Shown one piece after another: positions 45,336 through 53,876 of a stretch of 64,000 nt of DNA. The position numbers were made by a program, and so were the translations under genes. The first letter of the stretch is position 1, and the number at the start of each line of letters is the position of its first letter. This DNA comes from Phytopseudomonas dryadis (lineage in GTDB: Bacteria; Pseudomonadota; Gammaproteobacteria; Pseudomonadales; Pseudomonadaceae). The stretch is taken from NCBI RefSeq assembly GCF_004327355.1, contig NZ_QJUM01000020.1:1-64000 (forward strand), given 5' to 3'. The notes under the pieces were generated by a model. It was not told where the DNA came from. It was given only the letters and a program-made list of their open reading frames with translations, and did not search any database.

Positions 45336-45355
45336 ACGCCGCATCGATGCGGCGT
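45336..45355 (+). terminator. palindromic hairpin after purK
   Basis: ACGCCGCATCGATGCGGCGT is a perfect 20-base palindrome followed by TTCATTC, 60 bases after the purK stop. A weak intrinsic terminator, as the loop would be very tight. Confidence 0.5.
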
Positions 45356-45376
45356 TTCATTCATCCGGAGGACATC

Positions 45377-45625
45377 ATGGGTATTATCGGCACTATTCTC
45401 ATCGGCCTGATCGTGGGGCTGATCGCCCGTTTTCTCAAGCCAGGCAATGACAGCATGGGCTGGATCATGACCATCCTGCTGGGTATCGGCGGTTCCATCG
45501 CCGCGACCTACGGCGGTCAGGCACTGGGTATCTACCAGGCGGGTGAAGGTGCGGGTTTCATTGGCGCGGTGGTCGGTGCGATCATTCTGCTGGTGATCTA
45601 TGGTCTGATCACCAAAAAGAGCTGA
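45377..45625 (+). CDS. GlsB/YeaQ/YmgE family small membrane protein
   Basis: 82 aa with three hydrophobic segments (GIIGTILIGLIVGLIARFL, WIMTILLGIGGSIAATYGG, FIGAVVGAIILLVIYGLI). The GLIVGLIARFLKPG and GGSIAATYGG motifs are typical of this transglycosylase-associated, stress-linked family of unclear biochemical function. GGAGG six bases before the ATG at 45377. Confidence 0.88.
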   Translation: MGIIGTILIGLIVGLIARFLKPGNDSMGWIMTILLGIGGSIAATYGGQALGIYQAGEGAGFIGAVVGAIILLVIYGLITKKS

Positions 45626-45694
45626 CACCGGCAGCCGGACGCATCGACGCCTGGCCGCCTCCCGCTGGCGTTGCACCTACTGCGAGTCCCGTCG

Positions 45695-46228
45695 ATGCGT
45701 TACTGCTTGTTGTCCCTGCTGTTGCTCTGTGGCCTCGCCCACGCCGAGCTGCCCGAAACCGACTGGCTGGAGCTGATGCCCGAAGAGGATCAGCGGGCGC
45801 TGGAGCAAATGCCGGAGATCGTCCACGACAGCCCCGAAGTGGCTGGCAGCTTCGACAGCAAAGGCGGTCTCAAGCAGCAGGACAAGGACCTGCCGGCGGT
45901 GATGTATTCGGCGAAGACGGTGCCGGGCCTGGACGGCAAGCAGATTCGTCTGGGCGGCTACCCGGTGCCACTGGAAACCGACAACGCCGGACGCAGCACA
46001 CTGTTCTTCCTGGTGCCGTACCCCGGCGCCTGCATCCACGTACCGCCACCGCCCCCCAACCAACTGGTGCTGGTGCGCTATCCCCAGGGCATCGCCCTGC
46101 CCGATATCTACGAGCCGCTATGGGTCAGCGGTACGCTGAAGATCGAACCGGTCAGCAACGATCTGGCCGATGCGGCTTATGCGCTCGACGCCAGCAGTGC
46201 GCGGATGGTCGAGGAAAGCGATCTCTGA
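45695..46228 (+). CDS. DUF3299 domain exported protein
   Basis: 177 aa with a signal peptide (MRYCLLSLLLLCGLAHA). The body carries IRLGGYPVPLETDNAGRSTL (one long block, 20 shown) and LVPYPGACIHVPPPPPNQLV, the DUF3299 pattern seen in exported proteins linked to metal or redox transporters. The conserved CIHVPPPPPNQ may bind metal; function is unproven. Followed by a strong bidirectional hairpin. Confidence 0.82.
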   Translation: MRYCLLSLLLLCGLAHAELPETDWLELMPEEDQRALEQMPEIVHDSPEVAGSFDSKGGLKQQDKDLPAVMYSAKTVPGLDGKQIRLGGYPVPLETDNAGRSTLFFLVPYPGACIHVPPPPPNQLVLVRYPQGIALPDIYEPLWVSGTLKIEPVSNDLADAAYALDASSARMVEESDL

Positions 46229-46230
46229 TC

Positions 46231-46268
46231 AAACCGCGGCGCTGTGCGGGCGCCGCGGTTTTGCTTGC
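46231..46268. terminator. bidirectional intrinsic terminator
   Basis: AAACCGCGGCGC (46231-46242) pairs perfectly with GCGCCGCGGTTT (46250-46261) around 7 bases, between the convergent DUF3299 and lipase genes. The TTTTGCTTGCC tail serves the rightward transcript and the AAA start of the left arm serves the leftward one. It marks the left edge of the T6SS effector island. Confidence 0.8.
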
Positions 46269-46269
46269 C

Positions 46270-47412
46270 TTAGGCGCGGAAGACCAGTTGCATCGCCTGA
46301 CGAGCCATATTGACCACCGTCCTGGCCAGCAGGTCGAGCACCCAGCGCAGGAACGCCGTCGTGATATCCGCCGTCGAGGGTACGGCACGCCCCAGAAAAT
46401 TGAAGATCTTGGCAATCAGGTTGCGTAGCGAATCGCTGATGTCCTTACAGATCTGCGCACCCTGTACCAGGATGCCGGCGATCTGGTCCAGGATCGTCAT
46501 GCCGGCGGTAATGACGCTGCCTATCACCACATTGGCGGCCTTTTTCAACAGATACTGCATGGCTCTGGAAATCATCCACAACGTAGTGGCGGAATGCATC
46601 GTACCGCCGTAGCTGGCACTTTCCAGCCAGATATCGATATCGCGCGCGAGCGGCGGCTCCGGGTTACGGTACAGGCCGGCCCAGGCCGAGTCGCCGATGG
46701 ACGCCATGTAGTTATCCATCTTGTGAGCGGCGAAAGCGAACGAGCCACCATTCCAGGGCAGCATGCAGACATTTCCTTCAATCGGTACGTGATTGAAGGG
46801 AAAGATCGGCACCATGCTCACCGGATCTGCGTTGTGGTAGACCCGGTGAATATTGTTGCTGCCCAGCTTGCCAGTGAGGTGGCGGGCGAAACCGGATACA
46901 CCGGCTCGCGGTGAGCCAAAGGTATAGAGTTTGACGCCCGCCACACCCAGTTCGCTCAGGTGGTCGGCTGCTAGCGTGGCTAAGGCACCGCCAAGGCTAT
47001 GGCCCACACAATGCACGGTACTGGGATTGCGCCCGCGCATGAACGTATCGATATCGGCACGCAGCGATTTGAATGTTTCGTTGAAGCCTGCGTGGACAGA
47101 CCACGTGCTTGGCCCCCGTTGCAAACCGGCATTTGCATCAGTCGCCCAGTCTGCTGCGATATCGGTACCGCGAAAGGCCAGTAATATTTCGCCTTGCCGT
47201 CCGCCGATGCCATTAGCCGCGTAAGCAAACCCTGTCCGTGTCCTGAAGATTGCTCCGCTGGTACCGTCTGATTTCTGACCACCTTTGAAATCGAACAAAT
47301 CACCCAGCCCACTGATGCTGGCTGATTGATAGACTTCGTTCATGCTTTCCGTCTGAACGAGATAGACATTCTTCGCAATGCTTGCGCTTTGTTTGGGTGT
47401 TAGAGGGTTCAT
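46270..47412 (-). CDS. Class 3 lipase, candidate T6SS phospholipase effector
   Basis: 380 aa alpha/beta hydrolase of the Lipase_3 family. The nucleophile motif GHSLG has Ser139, FRGTDIAADWA precedes it, and YHNADPVSMVP contains the likely catalytic Asp. The C-terminal ~110 residues hold hydrophobic helices (NVVIGSVITAGMTILDQIAGIL-like, quoted in part) that could insert in or associate with membrane. There is no Sec signal peptide, which fits export by type VI secretion rather than Sec. Two paralogous small exported proteins directly upstream on the same strand look like immunity partners, and a vgrG is 4 kb away. Effector role is inferred. Confidence 0.78.
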   Translation of the reverse strand: MNPLTPKQSASIAKNVYLVQTESMNEVYQSASISGLGDLFDFKGGQKSDGTSGAIFRTRTGFAYAANGIGGRQGEILLAFRGTDIAADWATDANAGLQRGPSTWSVHAGFNETFKSLRADIDTFMRGRNPSTVHCVGHSLGGALATLAADHLSELGVAGVKLYTFGSPRAGVSGFARHLTGKLGSNNIHRVYHNADPVSMVPIFPFNHVPIEGNVCMLPWNGGSFAFAAHKMDNYMASIGDSAWAGLYRNPEPPLARDIDIWLESASYGGTMHSATTLWMISRAMQYLLKKAANVVIGSVITAGMTILDQIAGILVQGAQICKDISDSLRNLIAKIFNFLGRAVPSTADITTAFLRWVLDLLARTVVNMARQAMQLVFRA

Positions 47413-47430
47413 CCAGATTCCCTTTTCTAA

Positions 47431-47901
47431 TTACTCAGCTGCGGTGCAAATACCATAGCTTTCGATATCCGGGTGTGGGCCGGGCTCGTCTGTCAGTTCG
47501 CATTTTAGGCGGATCGGGCGACCTTTCAGCTCGCCAAGATCTTCATAGTTATGCTTGGCATGAAACCAACCTTGGTACTCTTTGCCTTCATGCCGTATCC
47601 GTAGATATTGGACAATGACAGGCTCGTGTGGCAGCAAGCCTGCGCTGATTGACTTTCCCGTAATGGTAGGAAAGCTGAACCGGCCCTGTTCATCGGTCGT
47701 GGTCGTTGAGGATTTTTTCTCTTTTTTCCAATGCCAGTTATATTCCTGTTCTACCTCGGCACCCTGCACAGGCTTGCCATTCAGAAAGACAGTGCCCTTT
47801 ACTTCGGAGAACAAATAATAGGTTTTCGAGAAGGCCATTGCGTTTCCCTGTATGCATAGTGTTACTAGTATTAATGCGAGTTGTGATAGGCGGCGATACA
47901 C
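47431..47901 (-). CDS. DUF6795-type exported protein, candidate lipase immunity, copy A
   Basis: 156 aa from the GTG at 47901 (GGGG seven bases upstream), which gives a signal peptide RRLSQLALILVTLCIQGNAMA. The mature part FSKTYYLFSEVKGTVFLNGK with GAEVEQEYNWHWKKEKKSS and GRFSFPTITGKS is a carboxypeptidase-regulatory-like beta-sandwich of the DUF6795 type. It starts 18 bases upstream of the lipase gene and is paralogous to the next gene. A periplasmic location is right for neutralising a phospholipase, but this is inference. Its base composition is AT-richer than the core genes. Confidence 0.78.
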   Translation of the reverse strand: MYRRLSQLALILVTLCIQGNAMAFSKTYYLFSEVKGTVFLNGKPVQGAEVEQEYNWHWKKEKKSSTTTTDEQGRFSFPTITGKSISAGLLPHEPVIVQYLRIRHEGKEYQGWFHAKHNYEDLGELKGRPIRLKCELTDEPGPHPDIESYGICTAAE

Positions 47902-47963
47902 GTTCGAACCCCTTAACGTTGTGGTCGAGTAAGCCGTTGTGTGGAGCCCTGTGTGGTGGTTAA

Positions 47964-48455
47964 TCATCCTGCCTTTCCATCGTGCTGTAACAAACAAATG
48001 CCGAACGTTTCTGTTTCGGCTTGAGCGACGGGCTCGGCGTTAAGTTCGCAGTTGAATGTCAGTGCCCTGCCTTTCACTTCGCCAAGGTTGTCGTAATTGT
48101 GCTTGGAGAACACCCAGCCCTTGTGCTCCTTGCCTTGATAGCGCAGGGTGATTCGCTGGCCGATGGCTGGCTCATGGGGTATCAGGCCGGCAGTCAATGA
48201 CTTGCCGGTGACTGCTGGGAAGTGGAAGCGCCCATTCGCACCGGTTTTTGTGCTGCTCTTGCGATGCTCGTTTTTCCAGTGCCAGTGATATTCCTGTCCG
48301 ACCTCGACGCCCTCGACAGGCTGTCCATCAAGCAGCACCGTGCCCTCTACTTCGGAAAACAGATACAGCGTTTGGGTGAATGCCATGGCCTGTCCCTGTA
48401 GCAGTAGTCCCAGCAACACCAGCATCCAGCAGGTTGCGTTGCGGTTAGCGATCAT
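47964..48455 (-). CDS. DUF6795-type exported protein, candidate lipase immunity, copy B
   Basis: 163 aa with a signal peptide (CWMLVLLGLLLQGQAMA). FTQTLYLFSEVEGTVLLDGQ with EYHWHWKNEHRKSSTKTG and GRFHFPAVTGKSLTAGLIPH aligns along its whole length with copy A. Two tandem, diverged copies beside one lipase suggest duplication to widen or maintain immunity. Both genes have a C-terminal cysteine pair (FNCEL, FGICLL). Confidence 0.78.
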   Translation of the reverse strand: MIANRNATCWMLVLLGLLLQGQAMAFTQTLYLFSEVEGTVLLDGQPVEGVEVGQEYHWHWKNEHRKSSTKTGANGRFHFPAVTGKSLTAGLIPHEPAIGQRITLRYQGKEHKGWVFSKHNYDNLGEVKGRALTFNCELNAEPVAQAETETFGICLLQHDGKAG

Positions 48456-49119
48456 ACAGGCTGCGGCCCTGGGCAGACTGTCGTGGGTATGACTGCCGCG
48501 ACATGGCCGAAGCGCGATGCGGCAATGGAGTATAGCGAGGGGCGCAGTGGGGATTGTTTGAGCATGTTCGCACTATCCTTGTGTCGTCGATCTTCCTGGA
48601 TGGTCAACTGTCCAGCAACCGTGCCTGTCTGCGTGTCGGCGCGTTCGTTGGAAACAGCGCGCTGGTCAGTTGGGCGCGCACCAGCAGACAGCCGCACAGC
48701 CAGGCATTGCTGCTCGCTGAACGGCTGTCACCAGTGTTCGACCTGGTGCGGTCCGGCCAGGTCAGGTCGCTATCCGGATCCCTGTCCGCAATTGGGGGCA
48801 TTTGGATCGTCGTTGGGGCTGCTGTCGTAGTCGGGATAGACGCTCGATTCCAGATCGAGTTCCGCGAGGCTGGCAGCTTCAGAAAGCTCCTTTGTTCAGA
48901 TTGACTCTGGCGCATGGGCGATCTCCTGACGTGTAAAAGTCGGGCCGTCAGAGAAACCGCTCGCGCGTCTCTGTCGGAATAGCGCGTTTCATGCCGAAAA
49001 AGCGAGACGGAAGGCAAGGATTGGCCAATAGTGCGCTCTCAATCCTTGATTGTTGCCCGGCATTGCCCGAAGATTTTCAGCGCACCGCTTTACTCATCGG
49101 ATGGAGAGCGATCAATACC
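48456..49119. other. 664-base gap with a possible gene relict
   Basis: No convincing gene. On the minus strand a frame ending at 48770 reads ELSEAASLAELDLESSVYPD then YDSSPNDDPNAPNCGQGSG; it looks protein-like but begins right after a stop and has no start. An ATG at 48915 opens MRQSQSEQ in a different frame immediately before it, so a frameshift in a small gene is possible. The rest holds overlapping frames on both strands without ribosome sites. It separates the lipase and PAAR effector modules. Confidence 0.35.
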
Positions 49120-49554
49120 GTGACTCAATACCGCCTTCAAGAAGCCGACCTCGACATTCCCGATTCCTGGCATGACCAGAGCATCAACATCTTCAAGCTG
49201 CCCGCCACCAACGGTGCCAGGGAAGCCAGTTTCGTCATCAGTCGAGATCCCAGCCAGGGCGACGTGCCCTTTGCCGACTACGTGACGCGGCAATTGGAGA
49301 GCGCCGAAAAGCAACTGCCGGGCTTCCGTCTGGTGAAACGCTGGGACATCGTCCTGCATGGCCATGCGGCTACCCTGCTCGACTACACTTGGCGGCGCGA
49401 AGGTCAGGATCTGATGTTGCGGCAGGTGTTCGTCGAGCGTAAACCGGCGGTATTGATCACCACCCTGACCACGACGCCGGAGGATCTCGTCCATCACGAG
49501 CCCGCCTGGAAGATGGTCATGCAGACACTCAAACCACTCCCGTCCGTCGCCTAG
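49120..49554 (+). CDS. Eag-type T6SS chaperone (DcrB/DUF1795 fold)
   Basis: 144 aa from the GTG at 49120. MTQYRLQEADLDIPDSWHDQ followed by SINIFKLP matches the start of EagT6/EagR chaperones, which hold the transmembrane helices of PAAR effectors in solution and load them onto VgrG. The gene is 58 bases upstream of a PAAR effector with two transmembrane regions, exactly the expected client. A longer frame to 48991 begins in non-conserved sequence and is rejected. Confidence 0.85.
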   Translation: MTQYRLQEADLDIPDSWHDQSINIFKLPATNGAREASFVISRDPSQGDVPFADYVTRQLESAEKQLPGFRLVKRWDIVLHGHAATLLDYTWRREGQDLMLRQVFVERKPAVLITTLTTTPEDLVHHEPAWKMVMQTLKPLPSVA

Positions 49555-49612
49555 CGTTGTGAGCGCCTTAACGCAAGGTGGCGCGCACCTTCAAGGATCG
49601 TAGAGACGCGCA

Positions 49613-50977
49613 ATGGATGTCCAGGCAGCAGCACGGCTAGGCGACGAGATCGCCCATGGTTTCGGCGTGGCGGCCATGGTCGCCGGTGCCGTGGCCGGCG
49701 CCCTGATCGGCGCGGCGATCGTCGCCGCCACCGTGGCCACGGGGGGGGTGGCGTTGGCGATCATGGCTGGCTCCATCGCCGCGGGCGGTCTGTCGATGTT
49801 CCAGATCGTCAAGGGTCTGAGTACCATCTGCAACTTGCCCGATCCGACCACGGGAGTCCTGATACGGGGCAGTATCAACGTCTACATCAATAGCCGTAAT
49901 GCAATGCGCGCGGATGTCGACGTATCCACCACTTGCAGTGGTTTTCCCTGCAATCACCCGCCCTGGCCATTCCCGGTGCTGATCGCCGAAGGCAGCGCGA
50001 CGGTCTTCATCAACGGCAAGCCGGCGGCGCGCCTGCATAGCAAGATGGTCTGCGGCGCGCATATCAAGACCGGTAGCGAGAACACCTTTATCGGCGGGCC
50101 GACGCTACGTGTCGCTTTCGTGCTGGATATTGAAGGTTGGCTGTACAACGGCCTGACGGCGCTGGGTATTCTGGCGGCCGGCGGTGCGCTGATTCTCGCA
50201 GCCATGGCTGGTACTGCGGCTTTCCTGGGCGCGGTGGCGATAGGCGGATTGGCGATAGGTGGCATGGTCTTGCTGGGCGAGCTCGGCGACCGGCTGGGGC
50301 CGGGCTACCGGGATCTGCTTCAGGGCGTGGCGGGAATGGCGCTGCTGGGGTTGGGGCCCAAACTGGTTCCCAAACCTAAATTACAAGGTCCCAAGGGATT
50401 CGAAAGGGTCTATTCGAAAGCGCCCGCTGCGAAAAGAGAGATCGACACCATAGCGGACCAAGTGGCTGCTCAATTTGGTGGGCGAGTGGCAAAAGCACCT
50501 ATTAAGTCCCGGGAGCGGGCCATGCAGAAAGTCATGGATCATTACGATGGCGATGCAAGCCGCATCAAGGATTTGGCGCGCAATACGATCATCGTCGAGT
50601 CCGACCAGATTGGTGCGGTAACCGCTGAACTGAGCAGGCGTGGTGCCAACGTGAAGATCATCGATGGGGCAAGCGATCCTTTGGGATATAGCGGGGTGAA
50701 CACTACGGTACAGACACGTGCGGGTATTCCAGCCGAAATCCAGGTCAATTCGCCGGAGATGATCTATGCGAAGGAACCGGAGGCTCTGGCAAGAGTGCTG
50801 CTCGGTGGTGATGATGCTTATAATGCCGTGGCTGCCGGTGCAGAAGTTCCTGGTGGTCTAGGCCACAAATACTATGAGCAATGGCGTGTGCTCGATAGCA
50901 AAAGCGTCGAAGCCAAGTCTATTGCAGAGCAGAGCCGAGCGTACTATGACGCGGTAAGGAGCGGCGGTGGGAATTAA
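49613..50977 (+). CDS. PAAR-TM effector with RelA/SpoT-like toxin domain (Tas1-like)
   Basis: 454 aa. Hydrophobic region 18-62 (GVAAMVAGAVAGALIGAAIV), PAAR domain about 70-170 (INVYINSRNAMRA, VFINGKPAARLHSK, VCGAHIKTGSENTFIGG), second hydrophobic region 176-222, then a soluble C-terminal domain 262-430. That last domain carries RelA/SpoT synthetase-like signatures: RIKDLARNTIIV with Arg323, DPLGYSGVNTTVQT, the catalytic-Glu motif AEIQVNS with Glu375, and HKYYEQW. The layout (Eag chaperone, PAAR, RSH domain, VgrG nearby) is that of Tas1 of P. aeruginosa PA14, which makes (p)ppApp and drains ATP. Which nucleotide it would make cannot be told here. Followed by two overlapping small genes. Confidence 0.82.
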   Translation: MDVQAAARLGDEIAHGFGVAAMVAGAVAGALIGAAIVAATVATGGVALAIMAGSIAAGGLSMFQIVKGLSTICNLPDPTTGVLIRGSINVYINSRNAMRADVDVSTTCSGFPCNHPPWPFPVLIAEGSATVFINGKPAARLHSKMVCGAHIKTGSENTFIGGPTLRVAFVLDIEGWLYNGLTALGILAAGGALILAAMAGTAAFLGAVAIGGLAIGGMVLLGELGDRLGPGYRDLLQGVAGMALLGLGPKLVPKPKLQGPKGFERVYSKAPAAKREIDTIADQVAAQFGGRVAKAPIKSRERAMQKVMDHYDGDASRIKDLARNTIIVESDQIGAVTAELSRRGANVKIIDGASDPLGYSGVNTTVQTRAGIPAEIQVNSPEMIYAKEPEALARVLLGGDDAYNAVAAGAEVPGGLGHKYYEQWRVLDSKSVEAKSIAEQSRAYYDAVRSGGGN

Positions 50978-51200
50978 CAAGGGCGAAGCATTCGCCGCTC
51001 GCGATATCTATATCGACTATGACTTCGAGGAAGTCACTTACCGTTGGGATCATCGCGAGCAGAAGATATACGTGAAATTCTACGGCGATCAGGAACTGAC
51101 GGACCCCGTTGCTCATGACAACCGCCTATACAACGAGGCTTTGCGTTTCGGCCGCGAAATTACCCGTGAACAGTACGAGCAAGGTTTCGTTCGTCGATGA
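50967..51200 (+). CDS. Small acidic protein, candidate immunity to the RSH toxin
   Basis: 77 aa from a GTG at 50967 with AAGGAG five bases upstream. The gene overlaps the toxin gene by 11 bases and the next gene by 4. The protein is charged and soluble (DIYIDYDFEEVTYRWDHREQ), with no signal peptide, fitting a cytoplasmic antitoxin for a cytoplasmic nucleotide-modifying toxin. Position directly after the toxin is the rule for T6SS immunity genes (as Tis1 after Tas1). Family not recognised. Confidence 0.75.
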   Translation: MGINKGEAFAARDIYIDYDFEEVTYRWDHREQKIYVKFYGDQELTDPVAHDNRLYNEALRFGREITREQYEQGFVRR

Positions 51201-51619
51201 CTGTCCTTGATGCCGCGATTGCCCTCGCTTGCCGCGTGCATGCCGGCCAGGTGGACAAATCGGGCAAGCCCTACATCCTGCATCCGTTGCGCCTGATGCT
51301 GAAGTTCGATGATCTGGAGGGCCAGCTCGTCAGCGTTCTTCACGATGTCGTCGAGGATGGCGACGTAACGCTCGATGAATTACGTCTGCTAGGCATATCC
51401 GAGGCCGCGGTGATGGCGATTGACTGCCTGTCGAAGCGTCCCGGTGAGCCCTATGAGCGTTTCATCGAGCGGATTCGCCCGAACGATCTGGCGAGAAGGG
51501 TGAAGGTCGAGGACATACGGGACAACCTGGATCTGACCAGGCTCAGGTCGCTGCAGGAGAAGGACCTCGTGCGGGCCGCGAAGTACCACAAGGCGCTACG
51601 ATACCTGCTCGAAGGGTGA
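51197..51619 (+). CDS. HD-type small alarmone hydrolase-like protein
   Basis: 140 aa HD-domain protein of the (p)ppGpp-hydrolase type. HAGQVDKSGKPYILHP with His29, LHDVVED with His49-Asp50, and RVKVEDIRDNLD with Asp106 give a complete metal-binding set. It overlaps the preceding gene by 4 bases (ATGA), making it the third gene of a toxin operon. It could remove the alarmone made by the RSH domain and so act as enzymatic immunity. Against this, stand-alone proteins of this kind are common in Pseudomonas genomes, so the link may be accidental. Confidence 0.82.
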   Translation: MTVLDAAIALACRVHAGQVDKSGKPYILHPLRLMLKFDDLEGQLVSVLHDVVEDGDVTLDELRLLGISEAAVMAIDCLSKRPGEPYERFIERIRPNDLARRVKVEDIRDNLDLTRLRSLQEKDLVRAAKYHKALRYLLEG

Positions 51620-51716
51620 GCGGATAAGCTCAGGACCAGGAAGACGAACCTTGTGGAAACTCGGCCGATGAGGGGCGCTATCGGTAAATCCCACTGTCTG
51701 CTCCGAGGCGTGTTGA

Positions 51717-53657
51717 TCAGTTCGGTGCGGGAGGCGGGAAGATCGCGTCCACCTCGGCATCGATGGTGCCCTTGTCGCCCTGGCCCTTGGTGTCCACTTC
51801 GGTGGCGCCGCCGGAGTTGAGGTCCAGGCGTCCACCCGTGTCGATGTTGCCGTCGCCGCTGGCATAGAGGTTGAAGGCCGTACCGGAAATGTTGATTTCT
51901 CCGCTGGCGTTGAACTCCAGTACGCTCTTGCCGCACACCAGCCGAATCTGCGTGCCGGCCTCGATCACGAACTGGGTGCTCACGCTGTCCACCCTGCCGC
52001 CGCCAACCAGGGTCTTGTCGTTGGCCTTTACCGCGCGCAGACGATCCTCGCCGATGGTCGCCACCTCGTTGCGGCCGATGGATTTGTTGCGGTTGTGGCC
52101 CACCGAGTGGGATTCGTCGTTTTCCACGACGATGTCCTGGTTGCGCTCGGCGTGGATGTACAACTGCTCGGCGCCCTTCTTGTCCTCCATGCGGATCTCG
52201 TTGAAGTTGGCCGGCGTGCCGCCCTTGCTGGAGCGGCTCTTGATGCCGCTCTGGGTGGCGTTGACCGGCAGGTCGTAGGGCACGGTCTGTTCGGCGTTGT
52301 AGACGCGGCCGGTGATGATCGGCCGGTCGGGATCGCCCTCGAGGAAGCTGACGATGACTTCCTGGCCGATGCGCGGAATCTGGATCGAGCCCCAGTTCTT
52401 GCCGGCCCAGTTCTGCGACACGCGGATCCAGCAGGAGCTGTTCTCGTTGGACTGGTCGTGGCGATCCCAGTAGAAGTGCACCTTGACCCGGCCGTACTGA
52501 TCGGTCCAGATCTCCTCGCCCTGGGGACCGACCACCATGGCGGTCTGCGGGCCTCGGACGATGGGTTGCGCGGTCAGCGGCAGAGGGCGGAACACCTGGC
52601 TGGCGTCGATGCAGGTCAGGGCGCTGTCGAACTGGAAGGCGCTGCTGTCCGTTCCGCTTTCGTAGCGCTCCTGGGTGACGTTGTAGTGCGCGCCGACGAT
52701 CAGGTACTCGCGGTTCTGGTCCTCGCGCGGATAGCCGGTCATGCTGAACAGGTGGCCGCTGCCCAGCCCGCGGGCGTTGCCCTGCAGCTGGATCTGCTCG
52801 TACTGGGCGTGGATCGCCTCGAGGCGGTTGCGTGCGTACTGCTCGCCATCCTTGCTCTGCACGTACTCGCCCGGGTAGTCGTACAGCGGGTACTCGGCGT
52901 TGCTGTGGTTGCGCGGAATGTTCGAGCGCACTTCCAGGCGCGCGCTGGGGCGCTGGAAGTCGTAGTCGTTGAGTTCCAGCGAACCGGGCTGGATTTCCTG
53001 GGCCATGTGCCAGTCGTGGATATGGTCGCGCTCGCGTATCTGGTCGTCGCGTGGATAGAAGGGCACGCTGGCGTAGCCGGGCACGGTGCGGTGGGCGCCG
53101 TAGGCATCGCACAGCACCAGTACGTGGCGCTCCTGCTCGTGGCGGAAGTAGTAGTAGATGCCTTCCTGCTCGAGCAGCCGGCTGACGAAGTCGAAGCTGG
53201 TCTCGCGGTACTGCACGCAGTATTCCCACTCGCGGTACGAGCGCGAGAGGGCGTCCTCGAAATCGGAGAAGCCGAGATCGCGAAACACCTGCTTGACGAT
53301 CTCGGGCACGGTCTTGTTCTGGAAGATGCGGCAGTCGGAGGTGCGCGAGAGCAGCCACAACCAGGGCTTGAGGCTGACCTGGTAGCTGGCGAACTGGCCG
53401 CTGCCGGCGGTCTGGCTGCAGCGGGCGACGATGCCATGGAAGTAGCGATCGCTGCCGTTGGGCAGTTGCACGGCCAGGCCCATGGGCTTGCCGAGCAGGC
53501 TGTCGAGCTTGAGCGAGGGGTTCTCCGAGACCAGGCTCAATTCGTACTGGAAGATCCGGCCGAGGGCTTCGACACCGGTCAGCCGCTCCAGTACCAGAGC
53601 GTTCTCGCCCAATGGACTGTTGACCTTGGCCAGGCGCGACTGTTGTGTGATTGCCAT
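51717..53657 (-). CDS. vgrG: Type VI secretion spike protein VgrG
   Basis: 646 aa. The gp27-like part (ALGRIFQYELSLVSEN, YFHGIVARCSQ, CRIFQNKTVPEIVKQVFRD, RRETSFDFVSRLLEQEGIYY-type block) is followed by the gp5-like OB fold (VVGPQGEEIWTDQYGRVKVH, IGQEVIVSFLEGDPDRPIITG) and a beta-helix needle. The tail ends VDAIFPPPAPN, without an extra toxin domain, so it is a carrier for PAAR effectors. GAGGATGGG precedes the ATG at 53657. It is convergent with the RSH-toxin operon and is the last gene of the island. No T6SS core genes are in the window. Confidence 0.95.
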   Translation of the reverse strand: MAITQQSRLAKVNSPLGENALVLERLTGVEALGRIFQYELSLVSENPSLKLDSLLGKPMGLAVQLPNGSDRYFHGIVARCSQTAGSGQFASYQVSLKPWLWLLSRTSDCRIFQNKTVPEIVKQVFRDLGFSDFEDALSRSYREWEYCVQYRETSFDFVSRLLEQEGIYYYFRHEQERHVLVLCDAYGAHRTVPGYASVPFYPRDDQIRERDHIHDWHMAQEIQPGSLELNDYDFQRPSARLEVRSNIPRNHSNAEYPLYDYPGEYVQSKDGEQYARNRLEAIHAQYEQIQLQGNARGLGSGHLFSMTGYPREDQNREYLIVGAHYNVTQERYESGTDSSAFQFDSALTCIDASQVFRPLPLTAQPIVRGPQTAMVVGPQGEEIWTDQYGRVKVHFYWDRHDQSNENSSCWIRVSQNWAGKNWGSIQIPRIGQEVIVSFLEGDPDRPIITGRVYNAEQTVPYDLPVNATQSGIKSRSSKGGTPANFNEIRMEDKKGAEQLYIHAERNQDIVVENDESHSVGHNRNKSIGRNEVATIGEDRLRAVKANDKTLVGGGRVDSVSTQFVIEAGTQIRLVCGKSVLEFNASGEINISGTAFNLYASGDGNIDTGGRLDLNSGGATEVDTKGQGDKGTIDAEVDAIFPPPAPN

Positions 53658-53876
53658 TTCCCATCCTCTGGCGCGATGACGACGTAGGCCGAATGTAACC
53701 GAGCTCGCGATTATCTGCTGAGACGCCGTTCGGAATGTGCGCTCAATCGGCCTGTCCTGTTGACGCCCGGCGCTGGTTGCCTTGGCGACGGGATTAAGGT
53801 GTAGCAAGCCGGGGGCGGTTGTCCAGTCAGGGGCGCTGCGGGTAAGGTGCCGCTTCAGCGAGCCGTCGTATCGAGC

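Noticed and set aside
48604..49017. 137-codon minus-strand frame in the T6SS island gap
   Set aside because: Composition is Ser/Arg/Thr-rich without structure, and no ribosome site was found. A different frame in the same place looks more protein-like but is broken.
52095..53687. 530-codon plus-strand frame opposite vgrG
   Set aside because: Antisense shadow with Val/Leu/Ala bias; the minus strand has clear gp27/gp5-like VgrG domains.
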